Shown: piece by piece, positions 45,043 to 53,513 of the stretch
How the letters are laid out: every line of letters starts with the position of its first letter
Position numbering within the stretch: position 1 is the stretch's first letter
NCBI RefSeq assembly: GCF_900177745.1
Contig: NZ_FXAR01000010.1
Location: 1-64,000, forward strand
DNA from: Corynebacterium pollutisoli
GTDB taxonomy: Bacteria; Actinomycetota; Actinomycetes; Mycobacteriales; Mycobacteriaceae
Direction of reading: 5' to 3'
DNA: 64,000 nt
Made by a program: the position numbers and the translations under genes
Notes under the pieces: generated by a model
Seen by the model: only the letters and a program-made list of their open reading frames with translations
What the model was told of the DNA's origin: nothing
Database searches by the model: none

Positions 45043-46080
45043 GTGCGCGTCCTGTTGATAGCGAACCCGAACTCCACCAGCCAGAGCGCCGGCCTGTTCC
45101 GCCGGATCATCCCGCTCCTGCGCTCGGTGGAGGGGTTGCGCCTCACCGGTCGCTTCACCCATCACCCCGGTCACGCGGAGGAGATCTGCACCGGCCTGAC
45201 CAGGGATGATGTGGATCTGGTCGTGGTCGTCGGCGGGGACGGCACCGTCAACGAGGCCCTCAACGGGATGCTCGGACCGGTGGGGGAGGACACCCCGGAG
45301 GCCGCCGACCTGCCGGCCCTGGCGGTCATCCCCACCGGCTCGGCCAACGTGTTCACCCGCGCCCTGGGCTTCCCGCCCGACCCGGTGGCCGCCACGGCGA
45401 TGCTCGCCTCCCTCATCCGCGCGGACCTGCGCCGCACCATCTGCCTGGGGACGTGGAACGAGCGGTGGTTCGCGGTCAACGCCGGCTTCGGGATGGACGC
45501 CGATGTGGTCGCCCGCGTCGACGAGGCCCGCACCCTGGGGTTTGCGGCCACACCCCTGCGCTACCTGGCCGTGTGCCTGCTGGTGTGGACCCGTGCGCAG
45601 CTGCGTCCCCCGCGGATCGACGTCACCGCCACCGCCCCCGACAGCCGGACGCTCTCCCTGCAGCGTGTGCCCCTGTTCGTCGCCTCGAACACCAACCCGT
45701 GGACCTTCCTCGGGCCTCTGCCGGTGGTGACCAACCCGCGCAACTCCTTCGATCGCGGCCTGGGGCTGTTCGGTCTCACCAGTCTGCAGGGTCTGCGGGG
45801 AGCGGCGAGCATGCTCCACCTCATCGGTTTCGGCCACCGGACGGTCATCGAGGACTGGATCCGGGGCCGTACCGTCCAGTTCGACGACGCCTCCGAGGTG
45901 CTCCTCGAGTGCCCGGAGCCGCAGCCCTTCCAGGCGGACGGCGAGTACGAGGGCGAGTTCGCCCGCGCGCACCTGGGCAGCCGCCGGGATGTCGTCGAGG
46001 TGTATGCCCCGCGGCAGGCCTACCCGGTGGCCTCACGCACGTGGCGGCAGGTGGTCCGCGACGTGTTCCGGATCCACTAG
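45043..46080 (+). CDS. Diacylglycerol kinase-like lipid kinase
   Basis: A 345-aa member of the DAGK/sphingosine kinase-like family. The nucleotide loop is VVVVGGDGTVNEALNGML, the N-terminus is RVLLIANPNSTSQSAG, and VIPTGSANVFTRALGFP matches the GT(G/S)N segment. The C-terminal beta domain includes FQADGEYEG. The product phosphorylates a lipid alcohol, probably diacylglycerol or a related lipid. GTG start 8 nt after TAGGCT. Shares a CTAG double stop with the convergent DUF2993 gene. Confidence 0.88.
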   Translation: MRVLLIANPNSTSQSAGLFRRIIPLLRSVEGLRLTGRFTHHPGHAEEICTGLTRDDVDLVVVVGGDGTVNEALNGMLGPVGEDTPEAADLPALAVIPTGSANVFTRALGFPPDPVAATAMLASLIRADLRRTICLGTWNERWFAVNAGFGMDADVVARVDEARTLGFAATPLRYLAVCLLVWTRAQLRPPRIDVTATAPDSRTLSLQRVPLFVASNTNPWTFLGPLPVVTNPRNSFDRGLGLFGLTSLQGLRGAASMLHLIGFGHRTVIEDWIRGRTVQFDDASEVLLECPEPQPFQADGEYEGEFARAHLGSRRDVVEVYAPRQAYPVASRTWRQVVRDVFRIH

Positions 46081-46841
46081 TCCCCGGTCACCTCGACGGG
46101 GGAGAGCGCGGACATCGCGACGGAGACGTTGAAGCGCTGCGCCTCGAAGAAGATGGAGCCGCCGGACATGTTGACGGTGCTGGCGCGGCCGGCGAGCGGG
46201 AGCTTACGGGTGTCGAGGGTGAGCGTGAAGGCGTCGCGGACGGCCTGTGCCTCCTCATCGGTCTGGTCGGCGGGGGCGTCGACGAGCTCGCGGGGGGTCA
46301 TGCGGAATTCGTCGCCCACCAGCCGCAGGTCGACGATGACGGTGGAGGGTTCACGCTGGTGGAAGGGGGTGCCGGTGAGCTGGGCCTCGGCGGCGACACC
46401 GCCGGCGGGGGAGATGTCGTAGGGGTGGGAGATGTCGAGGTCGGTCATGTCGAGCAGCCTGCCGAGCGCCACCCCGTCGAGGCGGATGGTGCGGGTGAAG
46501 GAGCGGGCGGGGGCACCGGAGATGTCGCCGGTGAGCACCTGGTCGCGGGTGACCTGCACCTCGGTGAGGCGGGTCTGCGCGTTGACCATGCCGAGCTCGG
46601 CGACGTCGACGTCCAGGGCGTGGACGCTGATCGAGGGGATCTCACCCGTGGCCAGCGCCGCGAGATACGGGACGCCGTCGACGTTGACACGGGGGCTGAC
46701 GTCCAGGCGGGCCGCCTCCTCGACGTCCCGGGAGATGGCGCGTTCCACCCGGGAGGCCGCGATGCTGTCGACGAGCCATCCGGCGCCGACCAGGACGGCG
46801 AGGACGGTGACGATGATCAGCGGCAGACGAGGAACGTACAC
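46077..46841 (-). CDS. DUF2993 (LmeA-like) envelope protein
   Basis: A 254-aa protein with one N-terminal membrane helix (LPLIIVTVLAVLVGAGWLVD) and an outside DUF2993 domain (SRVERAISRDVEEAARLDVS, VDGVPYLAALATGEIPSI, and a C-terminal VNMSGGSIFFEAQRFNVSV). LmeA, a mycobacterial member, affects lipomannan elongation; a similar envelope role is possible. The GTG at 46841 overlaps a TATATA-rich stretch that holds its promoter. Divergent from mshD with only 33 bp between. Confidence 0.82.
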   Translation of the reverse strand: MYVPRLPLIIVTVLAVLVGAGWLVDSIAASRVERAISRDVEEAARLDVSPRVNVDGVPYLAALATGEIPSISVHALDVDVAELGMVNAQTRLTEVQVTRDQVLTGDISGAPARSFTRTIRLDGVALGRLLDMTDLDISHPYDISPAGGVAAEAQLTGTPFHQREPSTVIVDLRLVGDEFRMTPRELVDAPADQTDEEAQAVRDAFTLTLDTRKLPLAGRASTVNMSGGSIFFEAQRFNVSVAMSALSPVEVTGD

Positions 46842-46854
46842 CTTTATATATGTA

Positions 46855-46869
46855 CCAGCGTTACGCTGG
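46855..46869. promoter_or_regulatory. Palindrome in the DUF2993/mshD divergent promoter
   Basis: CCAGCGT-T-ACGCTGG is a perfect 15-bp palindrome that contains the mshD -10 (TACGCT) and lies 5 nt before its ATG. GTACA/TGTAC arms flank the TATATA stretch just to the left. One regulator could control both genes. Confidence 0.45.
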
Positions 46870-46874
46870 GGTCC

Positions 46875-47765
46875 ATGACGATCCAGCCGATTGACCTGAC
46901 CGCTGACCCGGTACGTGCCGCCGCCGTCCGGACGTTGCTTGCCGACGCCGCCCGCGTCGACGGTGTCGATCCCTTCTCCGAGCAGTTCCTCCTCGGTCTT
47001 GACGATGCGCGTCGCGGGCACCGGCATCTCGTCGCCCTCGACGGTGACGAGGTGCAGGGCATCGCCGCCGGCGACGGTTCCTCGTGGGAGCTGACCGTGG
47101 CCCCTGCCCATCGACGCCGGGGCATCGGCACCGCCCTGCTGGAGGCCGTCGGAGGGGATGATGTGTGGGCCCACGGGAATCTGCCGGCCGCCCGGGCGCT
47201 GGCGCAGGGGCAGGGCCGGGAGATGACCCGCCGTCTGCTGGTCATGGCGGTGGAGGGGGACGCGCTGCGGGCGGCCGCCGGGTTCACGGCACCGGAGGGC
47301 GTCGAGGCGCTGGATCTGCCCACCGCGGTGGAACGCCACGGCCGTGACGTGGTCGAGGAGGCGTGGCTGGAGGCCAACAACGACGCCTTCTCCTGGCACC
47401 CGGAGCAGGGTGGATGGGACCGTGAGCGGCTGACCCGGGCGCAGGAGGTCGACTGGTTCGCGGCGGAGGACGTCCTCTTCCTGTGGGCGGAGGGGGAGCC
47501 TGAACTGGCTGGATTCCACTGGACGAAGTGGCACACCGAGGAGGACCCCGCGTTCGGTGAGGTCTACGTCGTGGGCCTGGCGTCCGGCTACCGGGGCCGG
47601 GGTCTGGGAGGACCGCTGCTGCAGCTGGGGCTGGAGCACATGGTGTCCAAGGGGGCCGGGAAGGTGATCCTCTACGTGGAGGCGGACAACGCCCCGGCCG
47701 TGAAGGTGTACGAGGATCTCGGATTCCACGTTTCTGAGGAACACGTCGTGTGGAGCCTGGGATAG
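46875..47765 (+). CDS. mshD: Mycothiol synthase
   Basis: Last step of mycothiol synthesis: acetylation of the Cys amine of Cys-GlcN-Ins. The 296-aa protein carries two GNAT domains. The first has LTVAPAHRRRGIGTALLEAV; the second has EVYVVGLASGYRGRGLGGPLLQ, with VKVYEDLGFHVSEEHVVW at the end. The central NDAFSWHPEQGGWDRERLT segment is typical of MshD. Position just upstream of pstSCAB matches C. glutamicum. ATG is 7 nt after TACGCT (leaderless). Confidence 0.92.
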   Translation: MTIQPIDLTADPVRAAAVRTLLADAARVDGVDPFSEQFLLGLDDARRGHRHLVALDGDEVQGIAAGDGSSWELTVAPAHRRRGIGTALLEAVGGDDVWAHGNLPAARALAQGQGREMTRRLLVMAVEGDALRAAAGFTAPEGVEALDLPTAVERHGRDVVEEAWLEANNDAFSWHPEQGGWDRERLTRAQEVDWFAAEDVLFLWAEGEPELAGFHWTKWHTEEDPAFGEVYVVGLASGYRGRGLGGPLLQLGLEHMVSKGAGKVILYVEADNAPAVKVYEDLGFHVSEEHVVWSLG

Positions 47766-47864
47766 TTAACAATCACCTGGGAAGTGTGATCCATAGCCCA
47801 CTTTCGGGTGACAGGACTTACAAAATACCCGGTCAGAGCGAAAAGTTCTCGTAATGCTCGACAA

Positions 47865-47883
47865 CTGTTAACTCGTTGTTCAC
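47865..47883 (+). promoter_or_regulatory. PhoR-box-like tandem repeat upstream of pstS
   Basis: CTGTTAAC-TCG-TTGTTCAC: two similar 8-bp units in direct repeat with a 3-bp linker, the arrangement I recall for PhoR sites in C. glutamicum. It lies in the 294-bp gap before pstS. A downstream GGTTAACC may be a further half-site. Confidence 0.5.
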
Positions 47884-47932
47884 GAAACCTGACCACTCCG
47901 GTTAACCAGGGGGCCCTAGCTTTAGTGGACGT

Positions 47933-48018
47933 GAGCAACAACGCTGCCTGCTCCCGGTGTGTAGACACTGAGAGCAGGCTGGATTAATGGGACACCTGAC
48001 TGGTTCCATGTGTTGCTC
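47933..48018 (+). promoter_or_regulatory. Nested inverted repeats in the pstS leader
   Basis: Outer arms GAGCAACA (47933-47940) and TGTTGCTC (48011-48018) enclose a perfect inner pair GCCTGCTC (47946-47953)/GAGCAGGC (47972-47979). The leader RNA could fold into a long branched hairpin ahead of the pstS ribosome site (GGAAAGG). Confidence 0.5.
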
Positions 48019-48059
48019 GGACCACCACACTGACTGATCTGTACCGGAAAGGTTCTCCC

Positions 48060-49199
48060 GTGATCCGTAACTTCAAGCGCACCGCTGCCATCCTCGGCGT
48101 CGTCGCCGCCGGCTCCGCCGCTCTCGTCGCCTGTGGCGACTCCGACAACGGCTCTGCCGACACCGACACCACCGCCACCACCGCTGCTGAGGGCGGCGAG
48201 GGCGCGGAGGGCACCACCGACGGCCTCTCCGGCACCTCCGGTCAGCTGGTCGCTGAGGGTGCTTCCTCCCAGCAGAACGCCATGAACTACTTCGGCCAGA
48301 AGTACCAGGAGGCCGTCTCCGGCGCCTCCCTGGCCTACAACGCCACCGGTTCCGGTGCAGGCCGCACCAACTTCATCGGCGGCCAGGTCATGTTCGCCGG
48401 TTCCGACTCCCCGCTGTCCGACGATCAGGTCGAGCCGGCCGCAGAGCGTTGCGGTGGCAACGAGGCATGGCACCTGCCGTTCGTCATCGGCCCGGTCGCC
48501 ATCGCCTACAACCTCGAGGGTGTCGAGGACCTCAACCTCAGCGTCGACACCGTCGCCAAGATCTTCAAGGGCGAGATCACCAAGTGGAACGACGAGGCCA
48601 TCGCCGCCGAGAACGAGGGCGTCGAGCTTCCGGACACCGACATCTCGGTCGTCTACCGCTCCGACGAGTCCGGCACCACCGACAACTTCCAGAAGTTCCT
48701 CGGTGCCGCCACCGACATCTGGGAGACCGAGGGTCAGGTCTTCCCGTCCGAGGTCGGCGAGGGCGCCAACGGCTCCAACGGTGTCGCCTCCCAGGTCACC
48801 GCCATCGACGGCGGCATCACCTACGTCGAGTCCGGCTTTGCCGAGCAGCAGGGCCTGGGCATCGCCAACCTGGACTTCGGTGCCGGCCCGGTCGAGCTCA
48901 ACAAGGAGTCCGTGGGCGTCGCCCTGGACAACCTGCAGTTCGCTTCCGAGGGCCACGACATGGTCGTCGACACCGAGGCTCTCTTCGGCTCCGACGCCGA
49001 GGGCGCCTACCCGCTCATCCTGACCACCTACGAGATCGTCTGCTCGGCCGGCTACGACGAGTCGACCTCCGCCATGGTCAAGGACTTCCTCAAGGTTGCT
49101 CTGGACTCCCAGGACGAGCAGCTCCAGGAGCTGGGCTACATCCCGGTTACCGGTGCCCACGCTGAGCGCCTGGCTGAGGCCGTCGACGCAATCCAGTAA
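48060..49199 (+). CDS. pstS: Phosphate ABC transporter substrate-binding lipoprotein
   Basis: Captures phosphate outside the membrane for PstCAB. The 379-aa protein has a signal with lipobox ALVAC (Cys25), an acidic Asp/Thr/Glu-rich linker, and the PstS domain: LVAEGASSQQNAMNYF, YNATGSGAGRTNFIGGQVMF, AGSDSPLSDDQ, and VVYRSDESGTTDNFQKFLG for phosphate binding. GTG start with AAAGG upstream. First gene of pstSCAB; two hairpins separate it from pstC, which would allow more PstS than the membrane parts. Confidence 0.96.
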   Translation: MIRNFKRTAAILGVVAAGSAALVACGDSDNGSADTDTTATTAAEGGEGAEGTTDGLSGTSGQLVAEGASSQQNAMNYFGQKYQEAVSGASLAYNATGSGAGRTNFIGGQVMFAGSDSPLSDDQVEPAAERCGGNEAWHLPFVIGPVAIAYNLEGVEDLNLSVDTVAKIFKGEITKWNDEAIAAENEGVELPDTDISVVYRSDESGTTDNFQKFLGAATDIWETEGQVFPSEVGEGANGSNGVASQVTAIDGGITYVESGFAEQQGLGIANLDFGAGPVELNKESVGVALDNLQFASEGHDMVVDTEALFGSDAEGAYPLILTTYEIVCSAGYDESTSAMVKDFLKVALDSQDEQLQELGYIPVTGAHAERLAEAVDAIQ

Positions 49200-49215
49200 C
49201 AACCCTGGGGCCTGA

Positions 49216-49314
49216 CCGGGTGATGTTCATCACCCGGGAGGGCGTCCGGACCGCCCCAATGTGGCTGCGGTCAAACATGAAAGCAGCCCCCGTGAGCGAT
49301 CTGCCATCGGGGGC
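49216..49314 (+). terminator. Two hairpins between pstS and pstC
   Basis: CCGGGTGATG/CATCACCCGG (49216-49237, very tight loop) and GCCCCCG/CGGGGGC (49286-49314). Neither has a U-run, so they more likely stabilise the pstS 3' end or partly terminate than stop all transcription. Confidence 0.55.
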
Positions 49315-49393
49315 GCTGTCACGTCCTGAGCACTTGTTTCGGGGCGCGACACACTAACCGTCATATCCCTTTCTTTCGAAGGATCTACGCCTT

Positions 49394-50458
49394 ATGGCAA
49401 GCAACCGACCGACCACGGATGAGCAGGTGACCGCGGCCGACCAGCCGATCACCAACTCCGTGGGCACCATCGGCACCACGCAGCAGCCTGATGCCCCGGA
49501 TCACTCGGACATCAAGGCCTCCGGTGGCGTCAAGCGTCCCGGTGACCGCATCTTCGAGTTCCTCTCCACCGCCTCCGCGACCCTGATCACCGTCCTCATC
49601 GCGGCGATCGGCCTCTTCCTGATCTGGCGTGCGGTCCCGTCCCTCAACCGCAACGCCGAAGGCTGGATGGGTTTCTTCACCTACACCGGCCCGTGGAACA
49701 CCTCCAACACCGAGGCGATGCTTTTCGGTATCCCGAACCTGTTCGCGGTCACCGTCCTCATCTCCGTTGTCGCACTGCTCATCGCCATGCCGGTCGCCCT
49801 CGGTATCGCGATCTTCCTGTCGAACTACGCCCCGAAGCGCGCCGTCAAGCCGCTCGGTTACCTCGTCGACATGCTCGCCGCGGTCCCGTCGATCGTCTAC
49901 GGTCTGTGGGGTTGGCAGGTGCTCGGCCCGGCACTGTCCGGCTTCTACGAGTGGGTCCACGGCTGGGGCGGCAACTTCTTCCTGTTCGCCACCTACGCCA
50001 ACTCCCCGTCGTTCGCCACCGGCCGCAACATCCTCACCGGCGGCATCGTCCTGGCCGTGATGATCCTCCCGGTCATCGCCGCCACCGCCCGCGAGGTCTT
50101 CGTCCAGACCCCGCGCGGCCAGATCGAGGCCGCCCTGGCCCTCGGCGCCACCCGCTGGGAGGTCGTCCGCATGACCGTGCTGCCGTTCGGTCTCTCCGGT
50201 TACATCTCCGGCTCCATGCTGGGCCTGGGTCGTGCGCTCGGTGAGACCATGGCTCTGTACATGGTCGTCTCGCCGTCCTCGGCCTTCCGCTTCTCGCTGT
50301 TCGACGGTGGCACCACCTTCGCCACCGCCATCGCGAACGCCGCCCCCGAGTTCAACAACGACATTCAGGCGGGTGCCTACATCGCCGCCGGTCTGGTGCT
50401 GTTCCTCCTGACCTTCGTCGTGAACTCCATCGCCCGTGCCCTCGTGGCCAAGAAGTAG
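49394..50458 (+). CDS. pstC: Phosphate ABC transporter permease PstC
   Basis: One of the two membrane subunits of the high-affinity phosphate importer. The 354-aa protein has a long polar N-terminus (about 45 residues), six hydrophobic segments and the permease EAA loop QIEAALALGATRWEVVRMTV. Other marks are DMLAAVPSIVYGLWGW and GRALGETMALYMV. GAAGGA precedes the ATG. pstA follows 13 bp later. Confidence 0.95.
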   Translation: MASNRPTTDEQVTAADQPITNSVGTIGTTQQPDAPDHSDIKASGGVKRPGDRIFEFLSTASATLITVLIAAIGLFLIWRAVPSLNRNAEGWMGFFTYTGPWNTSNTEAMLFGIPNLFAVTVLISVVALLIAMPVALGIAIFLSNYAPKRAVKPLGYLVDMLAAVPSIVYGLWGWQVLGPALSGFYEWVHGWGGNFFLFATYANSPSFATGRNILTGGIVLAVMILPVIAATAREVFVQTPRGQIEAALALGATRWEVVRMTVLPFGLSGYISGSMLGLGRALGETMALYMVVSPSSAFRFSLFDGGTTFATAIANAAPEFNNDIQAGAYIAAGLVLFLLTFVVNSIARALVAKK

Positions 50459-50471
50459 ACGGAGGAAAACA

Positions 50472-51398
50472 ATGACCGACAACGTCAACACCGTCACCCC
50501 GACTGCCACCGCACTGGGCTCCGGCAGCTCCTTCACCCACATCTCCCAGTCCCGCAAGACCACCAACACCGTGGCCACCGTCCTGGTGTACGCCACCATG
50601 GCCCTGGCCATGGTCCCGCTGGTGTGGGTGCTGTGGACCGTCATCGCCCGCGGTATCTCCCCGATCCTCAACGCCGCCTGGTGGACCGAGTCCCAGGCCT
50701 CCGTGCTGTACCACACCGCCGGTGGTGGTGCGGCCCACGCCATCGTCGGTACGCTCATGCAGACCGCGATCGCCTCGGCCCTGTCCGTCCCGATCGGCAT
50801 CTTCACCGCGATCTACCTGGTCGAGTACGCCAACGGCAACCGCCTCGGCCGCATGACCACCTTCATGGTCGACATCCTCACCGGTGTCCCGTCGATCGTC
50901 GCCGCACTGTTCATCTTCACCACCTGGATCACCCTCTTCGGGTTCCAGCGTTCCGGCATGGCCGTCGCTCTGTCGCTGGTGCTGCTCATGGTGCCCGTCG
51001 TCGTCCGTAACACCGAGGAGATGCTCCGCGTGGTCCCGATGGACCTGCGCGAGGCCTCCTACGCGCTGGGTGTGCCCAAGTGGAAGACGATCGCCAAGAT
51101 CGTCCTCCCGACGGCACTGTCCGGCATCGTCACCGGCATCATGCTGTCCATCGCCCGCGTCATGGGCGAGTCCGCCCCGGTCCTCATCCTCGTGGGTTCC
51201 ACCCAGGCGATGAACCTCGACGCCATGACCGGCCCGCAGTCCTCCCTGCCGCTGATGATGCTCGACATGTACAAGGCCGGTACCTCGCCGGCGGTCCTCG
51301 ACAAGCTGTGGGGCGCCGCCCTCACCCTGGTCCTCATCATCGCGCTGCTGAACATCGGCGCGCGCCTGATCTCCGCCAAGTTCTCGGTCAAGCAGTAG
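50472..51398 (+). CDS. pstA: Phosphate ABC transporter permease PstA
   Basis: Second membrane subunit, 308 aa with six hydrophobic segments. The EAA loop is REASYALGVPKWKTIAKIVL, and DILTGVPSIVAALFIFT and ARVMGESAPVLILVG are typical. GGAGGAAAACA sits directly before the ATG. The gap to pstB carries a copy of the dispersed 11-mer. Confidence 0.95.
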   Translation: MTDNVNTVTPTATALGSGSSFTHISQSRKTTNTVATVLVYATMALAMVPLVWVLWTVIARGISPILNAAWWTESQASVLYHTAGGGAAHAIVGTLMQTAIASALSVPIGIFTAIYLVEYANGNRLGRMTTFMVDILTGVPSIVAALFIFTTWITLFGFQRSGMAVALSLVLLMVPVVVRNTEEMLRVVPMDLREASYALGVPKWKTIAKIVLPTALSGIVTGIMLSIARVMGESAPVLILVGSTQAMNLDAMTGPQSSLPLMMLDMYKAGTSPAVLDKLWGAALTLVLIIALLNIGARLISAKFSVKQ

Positions 51399-51406
51399 CT
51401 TCGGCC

Positions 51407-51417
51407 CGTCGATAAGC
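51407..51417 (-). repeat. Copy 6 of dispersed 11-mer GCTTATCGACG (intergenic)
   Basis: Exact copy in the 38-bp pstA-pstB gap, outside any coding sequence, just before the pstB ribosome site. Confidence 0.6.
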
Positions 51418-51436
51418 AAGAAACAAGGAGTTACTG

Positions 51437-52210
51437 ATGTCCAAGCTCGAACTCAACGACGTCAACATCTACTACGGCGACTTCCACGCCGTGCAGAACG
51501 TCAACCTGCAGATCCCGGCCCAGGCCGTCACCGCATTCATCGGCCCGTCCGGCTGCGGTAAGTCCACCGTTCTCCGTACCCTCAACCGCATGCACGAGGT
51601 CATCCCGGGCGCCTACGTCAAGGGTGAGATCCTCCTCGACGGTGAGGACATCTACGGTTCCAAGGTCGACCCGGTCTCCGTGCGCAACACCATCGGCATG
51701 GTGTTCCAGAAGGCCAACCCGTTCCCGACCATGTCCATCGAGGACAACGTCGTCGCCGGACTCAAGCTCTCCGGCGAGAAGAACAAGAAGAAGCTCAAGG
51801 AGGTCGCGGAGAAGTCCCTGCGCGGCGCCAACCTGTGGGAGGAGGTCAAGGACCGCCTCGACAAGCCGGGTGGCGGCCTCTCCGGTGGTCAGCAGCAGCG
51901 TCTGTGCATCGCCCGCGCCATCGCCGTCGAGCCGGAGGTGCTCCTCATGGATGAGCCCTGCTCCGCTCTCGACCCGATCTCGACCCTCGCCGTGGAGGAC
52001 CTCATCCACGAGCTCAAGGAAGAGTTCACCATCGTCATCGTGACCCACAACATGCAGCAGGCTGCCCGTGTGTCCGACAAGACCGCCTTCTACTCCCTCG
52101 AGGCCACCGGCAAGCCGGGCCGCCTCGTCGAGTTCGGTGACACGAAGAAGATCTTCGAGAACCCGGACCAGAAGGAGACCGAGGACTACATCGCCGGCCG
52201 CTTCGGATAA
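51437..52210 (+). CDS. pstB: Phosphate ABC transporter ATPase PstB
   Basis: Energises phosphate import. The 257-aa ABC protein has Walker [17 protein letters not shown]-loop VFQKANPFP, signature [16 protein letters not shown], Walker [16 protein letters not shown] and the switch His in [19 protein letters not shown] precedes the ATG. Last gene of the pst operon; a strong hairpin follows and a P450 gene separates it from phoU. Confidence 0.96.
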   Translation: MSKLELNDVNIYYGDFHAVQNVNLQIPAQAVTAFIGPSGCGKSTVLRTLNRMHEVIPGAYVKGEILLDGEDIYGSKVDPVSVRNTIGMVFQKANPFPTMSIEDNVVAGLKLSGEKNKKKLKEVAEKSLRGANLWEEVKDRLDKPGGGLSGGQQQRLCIARAIAVEPEVLLMDEPCSALDPISTLAVEDLIHELKEEFTIVIVTHNMQQAARVSDKTAFYSLEATGKPGRLVEFGDTKKIFENPDQKETEDYIAGRFG

Positions 52211-52259
52211 GCAGCCCACGCCCCACCCCGCTCCTGGTCCGAGCAACCCACAGTCAACC

Positions 52260-52296
52260 CGCAGGCCCGCCGTGCAGCACGCACGGTGGGCCTGCG
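52260..52296 (+). terminator. Terminator hairpin after pstB
   Basis: CGCAGGCCCGCCGTGC and CGCACGGTGGGCCTGCG pair over about 15 bp with a 4-nt loop, 50 nt after the pstB stop. Confidence 0.75.
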
Positions 52297-52355
52297 GGCT
52301 TCCCTCTGCCTACACTGGGCCCGGAAGTATTGAACCGGGTAAAATAGGAGGAAAT

Positions 52356-53513
52356 ATGGGGCAGGGAGCAGACACCGTCAGGCTGGCAGGGCACCCGCCC
52401 CGGGACCTGGCCACCGTGCTGCAGGGGGCGAAGCGCTGCCCCGTGGTGCACACCGGCGAGGGTGACGTGGTGATCACCGGACATCCCGAGGTCGTGGCCG
52501 CGGCGGGGGATCCGGCCGTGTTCAGTTCCCGGGTGTCCTCCCATCTTCAGTTGCCCAACGGACTCGACGGGGAGGAGCACGCCCGCTGGCGGGCGCTCAT
52601 CGAGCGGTACCTGGAACGCGGGGTCGTCGATAAGCGGGGGCCGGAGTTCCGGGAGGCGGCGCGCACCGTGATCGCCGAGAGCCTGCCCGGGCCTCGGGGT
52701 GAGGTCGATGCCGTCACTGATCTGGGTACCCGCTACGCGGTACGCGCGATGACCACCTGGCTCGGCTGGCCACGGGAACTCGAAGGCCGGCTCGTCGCCT
52801 GGGTGGGGGACAACGCCGCCGCGACGCGGTCCGGGGACCGCGCGCGGACCGCCGCAGTGGCCGCGGACTTCGACCGGATCATCACCGCCGTCGTAGAACC
52901 GCGGCTCACGGACGACACCACCGCCGAGGGGGACGTCACCCGGCAGCTGATCACCGACACCAACTTCGGGCGGCCGCTGCACCGGGAGGAGATCGTCTCC
53001 GTCCTGCGCAACTGGACCGGCGGCGACCTCAGCTCCATGGCCCTGTGCATCGGCGTGATCCTCCACCGGCTGTCCACGGACACCGCCCTGCAGGAGCACC
53101 TGCGATTCGGCGTGCCGCAGGCGGAGTTCGAGGCGATCATCGACGAGATCCTGCGGTTGGACAGCCCGTTCGTCTCCAACCGGCGGGTCACCACCCGCCC
53201 CGTGACCATCGGTGGGGTGGACCTGCCGGAGGGGCAACGCGTGCGGCTGCACTGGACCGCCGCGAACCTCGATCCGGCGGCGTTCGGGGAGCCGGGGGAG
53301 TTCCGGCCAGACACCCACGCCGCCGCGAACCTCGTGTGGGGGACCGGCCCCCATGTGTGCCCGGGCCGGGCGCTGTCCATGGTGGAGATGCGGGCGTTCC
53401 TCGACGAACTGCTGGCGGCGGCGGTCGTGCGCCCGGGATCCGGCCCCGGAACACGGGCGACGCACCCGGTCGGCGGCTGGGAGAGCCTGCCGGTGCACCT
53501 GGAGCGGTGCTGA
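52356..53513 (+). CDS. Cytochrome P450
   Basis: A heme monooxygenase of 385 aa, soluble bacterial type. The heme ligand is in WGTGPHVCPGRALS (GXGXHXCXG), the K-helix is EILR (Glu-X-X-Arg) and the PERF-like stretch is FRPDTHAAANLVWG. The I-helix reads WTGGDLSSM, with Ser in place of the usual Thr after the acidic residue. Substrate unknown. It has the strongest ribosome site around (AGGAGG, 4 nt spacing) and its own promoter (TACACT or TAAAAT). It is an insertion between pstB and phoU relative to C. glutamicum. A redox partner is not adjacent. Confidence 0.9.
   Translation: MGQGADTVRLAGHPPRDLATVLQGAKRCPVVHTGEGDVVITGHPEVVAAAGDPAVFSSRVSSHLQLPNGLDGEEHARWRALIERYLERGVVDKRGPEFREAARTVIAESLPGPRGEVDAVTDLGTRYAVRAMTTWLGWPRELEGRLVAWVGDNAAATRSGDRARTAAVAADFDRIITAVVEPRLTDDTTAEGDVTRQLITDTNFGRPLHREEIVSVLRNWTGGDLSSMALCIGVILHRLSTDTALQEHLRFGVPQAEFEAIIDEILRLDSPFVSNRRVTTRPVTIGGVDLPEGQRVRLHWTAANLDPAAFGEPGEFRPDTHAAANLVWGTGPHVCPGRALSMVEMRAFLDELLAAAVVRPGSGPGTRATHPVGGWESLPVHLERC
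52625..52635 (-). repeat. Copy 7 of dispersed 11-mer GCTTATCGACG
   Basis: Exact copy on the minus strand in the P450 gene; the plus strand encodes Val-Asp-Lys. Confidence 0.6.

Noticed and set aside
46077..47744. A 555-codon minus-strand frame reaching into mshD
   Set aside because: The DUF2993 protein with its membrane helix starts at 46841; the upstream part is antisense to mshD.
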